Positions 39,512-41,039 of a stretch of 41,039 nucleotides of DNA are shown here, one piece after another. The stretch spans positions 1-41,039 of the forward strand of contig CAZZNQ010000029.1 in assembly GCA_964655775.1 (NCBI GenBank), read 5' to 3'. Every line of letters begins with the position of its first letter. Within the stretch, counting starts at the first letter, position 1. Source of the DNA: CAZZNQ01 sp964655775. Its GTDB lineage: Bacteria > Planctomycetota > Brocadiia > SM23-32. The translations under genes were made by a program, and so were the position numbers. The notes beneath the pieces are model-generated. The model was not told where the DNA came from, searched no databases, and worked only from the letters and a program-made list of their open reading frames with translations.

Positions 39512-41039
39512 TCCCTACCCTCCGTCACAATCGTCCGGATGGTCCCATAACCCAACTCGGCTTGCCAGTACTGATGGACGCTCTGTTGCTTTATTGGCAG
39601 AAAAAGCGCATCCGGACGCTCCATGTCTTCGGCAGCGCTCGGGTGCCCCATCCAGTCTTGCTTCGTTGAAAGCGCGGCGTTCCCGCTTGTGTCATAAGTT
39701 ACGTAATACCAGTAGTAAAGCCGATGGGATGAACCTGTCCAGTACTTGACGGTACAGATTACTTCCACGGCAAGCGGGTCATCTGTACCCGGCTCTTCAC
39801 GGTACCGGTTCTCCTCTATCTGGTAGACGGGATAATACCACTTCTCGTCTTCGCGAGGGTCTACGGTATTGACGATGTCGCATGCAAACATGGTGTCGTC
39901 GCCCAGAACCCATTCTTCCAGGCGCCTGTGCCATTCGTGCGGCAGGGGATGCGAACCGGTACTCTCAGGATCCTCCTGGAACCCATGATACAGGGCAACC
40001 AGCAGGCCCTTCTTGTCGGTGGGGTAGAAGTCTACGTCGTTCGGAGCTTCGTACGTCTGCATGGGCTCTTGTTCGCAGATCACTGCGGCCGTCCGCTCAT
40101 AGCAGTGACCCCACCAGGATACGTCCACTTCTGAGGTGTAGAGTCCGTCCTGGCCCATCTTCCACTCGTCTTCATCCCAGAAGTCCTCCTCGTAGTCCTC
40201 GTCCCAGCCCGTCCACTGGTCGCCGTCCTGGTCGGCATTGTCTATGTCGACACCCAAGGTTCGCTCGGCGTCGCTCTCCTTGATTGTGTCCTTCGCCAGG
40301 AAATGGCCCCCGGCGCCCGGTGTGTTGTAGAANNNNNNNNNNCATCTCTTCTCAACGGCGAGAGAGTCGGTGCTGAACGCCTGGTCGTACTTCGCGAGCG
40401 CCCCGCCGGCGTCGTAGAGGTTGGGGCCGCTTTCTTCCGAAAACGGGTACCACTCGCATGTCCACGGAGCTTTCGTTACCGTTTTCTGCTGGGTGAACTC
40501 TGGCTCGACAAGGCCCGCAGACCCATGGCGGTAGAAGTAGAACCACTTGTAACTGTCCTCAGGGACTGCATACTGACAGGGAAGGCCGGTGGCAACGGGT
40601 GTGAGCTGGTTCTTCAGTATCTGAACGGCGGTTGCGTTGTCCAAGTCTGAACCGTTCGTGTAATAGAGGGAACACGCAGCGGTGGAACTGAGGTTCAGGT
40701 TGCCACCCCATTTCGTGGGCACATATACCTTGCCGAGAATGGTGGGACCGCACACGTCGGTCTCGCCAAGCTTGTGCCTGCGGATCTCATATATCGTTGC
40801 CTTGGCGCTGTCTCCAGCCGTCCATGGGCTGGCGAGATGGCCCTCTTCCGCGGCCGTGACGGTCAGACTTAACGTAACGTCCCGTACCGAGGTGCTCGCT
40901 GACAAGGGCTTCAGATACACTGTTACAGGACTGGCCCCGTCGAACTCCAGCGGGTTGGGATCGGGCGGATGCCAGTTGTTCGGGTACAGCTTGGTGCCGC
41001 CTTCGGTGGCCGACCATATCTCGATGTGGCTTCCCCCGC
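39508..41039 (-). CDS. Transglutaminase-like (TGase-elicitor-type) protein, 5' end outside the window
   Basis: The frame is open from the right edge to the TGA at 39508, about 510 residues, with its start outside. The first part is beta-rich (GASPVTVYLKPLSASTSVRD, LSLTVTAAEEG). The middle is a very acidic, Trp-rich stretch (DQWTGWDEDYEEDFWDEDEW). The last third carries SWWGHCYERTAAVICEQEP, PLPHEWHRRLEEWVLGDD and FACDIVNT, then YYPVYQIE. Their order recalls the Cys-His-Asp arrangement of bacterial and oomycete transglutaminase-elicitor domains (WFGHCNGWA..., H, D, VWNQPVY). The family call is by memory and tentative. The catalytic candidates are the Cys of GHC, the His of PHEWH and the Asp of ACDIV. 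A 10-N gap interrupts it, but the frame agrees on both sides. Coupled to the following gene by ATGA. Confidence 0.6.
   Translation of the reverse strand, partial: GGSHIEIWSATEGGTKLYPNNWHPPDPNPLEFDGASPVTVYLKPLSASTSVRDVTLSLTVTAAEEGHLASPWTAGDSAKATIYEIRRHKLGETDVCGPTILGKVYVPTKWGGNLNLSSTAACSLYYTNGSDLDNATAVQILKNQLTPVATGLPCQYAVPEDSYKWFYFYRHGSAGLVEPEFTQQKTVTKAPWTCEWYPFSEESGPNLYDAGGALAKYDQAFSTDSLAVEKRXXXXFYNTPGAGGHFLAKDTIKESDAERTLGVDIDNADQDGDQWTGWDEDYEEDFWDEDEWKMGQDGLYTSEVDVSWWGHCYERTAAVICEQEPMQTYEAPNDVDFYPTDKKGLLVALYHGFQEDPESTGSHPLPHEWHRRLEEWVLGDDTMFACDIVNTVDPREDEKWYYPVYQIEENRYREEPGTDDPLAVEVICTVKYWTGSSHRLYYWYYVTYDTSGNAALSTKQDWMGHPSAAEDMERPDALFLPIKQQSVHQYWQAELGYGTIRTIVTEGRE
40333..40342. other. Assembly gap (10 N)
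   Basis: Ten Ns within the transglutaminase-like gene. The true length of missing sequence is unknown. The reading frame is the same on both sides, which suggests a small or frame-neutral gap. Confidence 0.95.

Overview
The window is about 41 kb of GC-rich, gene-dense bacterial DNA with 32 recognisable protein genes. The repertoire suggests an uncultured planctomycete or related PVC-group bacterium: heparinase II/III and other secreted polysaccharide-active proteins, DUF1028 and DUF4932 proteins, an FG-GAP protein, a zf-HC2 anti-sigma/ECF operon, giant HEAT-repeat proteins with zinc ribbons, and a GT9 heptosyltransferase-like gene implying an LPS-type outer layer. The phylum is an inference from gene content only. 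A run of 10 Ns shows this is a draft scaffold. I see no tRNA, rRNA, CRISPR array or insertion sequence.

Layout. 1-3.4 kb: a clipped secreted protein, a lone ClpP whose catalytic Asp is Asn, a GT9 glycosyltransferase and an MFS transporter. 3.5-10.1 kb: a degradation neighbourhood with two alpha/beta hydrolases, a heparinase II/III-type lyase, a nitroreductase, a DUF1028 protein and a TIM-barrel glycoside hydrolase, interrupted by copy 1 of a palindrome-rich repeat. 10.1-16.3 kb: a three-PAS histidine kinase with a receiver-only partner, a DUF4932 putative metallopeptidase and an 11-loop FG-GAP protein. 16.4-24.2 kb (minus strand): a 1747-residue zinc-ribbon/TM/HEAT protein, then an ECF sigma factor, its zinc-binding anti-sigma factor and an HtrA-PDZ protein in which all three catalytic positions are substituted. 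24.2-27.3 kb: a 670-bp non-coding stretch with a near-consensus promoter and a long structured leader, then a DnaJ-domain protein, RsfS and an aldo/keto reductase. 27.3-34.2 kb (minus strand): a YugP-like peptidase, leuC, a 1401-residue double acyl-CoA dehydratase activase, repeat copy 2, and leuD. 34.3-41 kb (minus strand): a small membrane protein, a TetR regulator, a CdaZ-type diadenylate cyclase, a secreted HEAT protein, a truncated ankyrin protein next to a stray 38-bp piece of the cyclase gene, a secreted protein of unknown function and a transglutaminase-like protein running off the edge.

Working together. leuC and leuD form isopropylmalate isomerase. The activase between them is an ATP-driven electron-injection protein of the 2-hydroxyacyl-CoA dehydratase type. 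The sigma/anti-sigma/pseudo-HtrA set looks like an envelope-responsive switch whose protease-like member cannot cleave, so sensing by binding is the likelier mode. The diadenylate cyclase points to c-di-AMP signalling. Several intergenic gaps carry good sigma70-type boxes (TTGACR-N16-18-TATAAT-like), supporting the operon limits given here.
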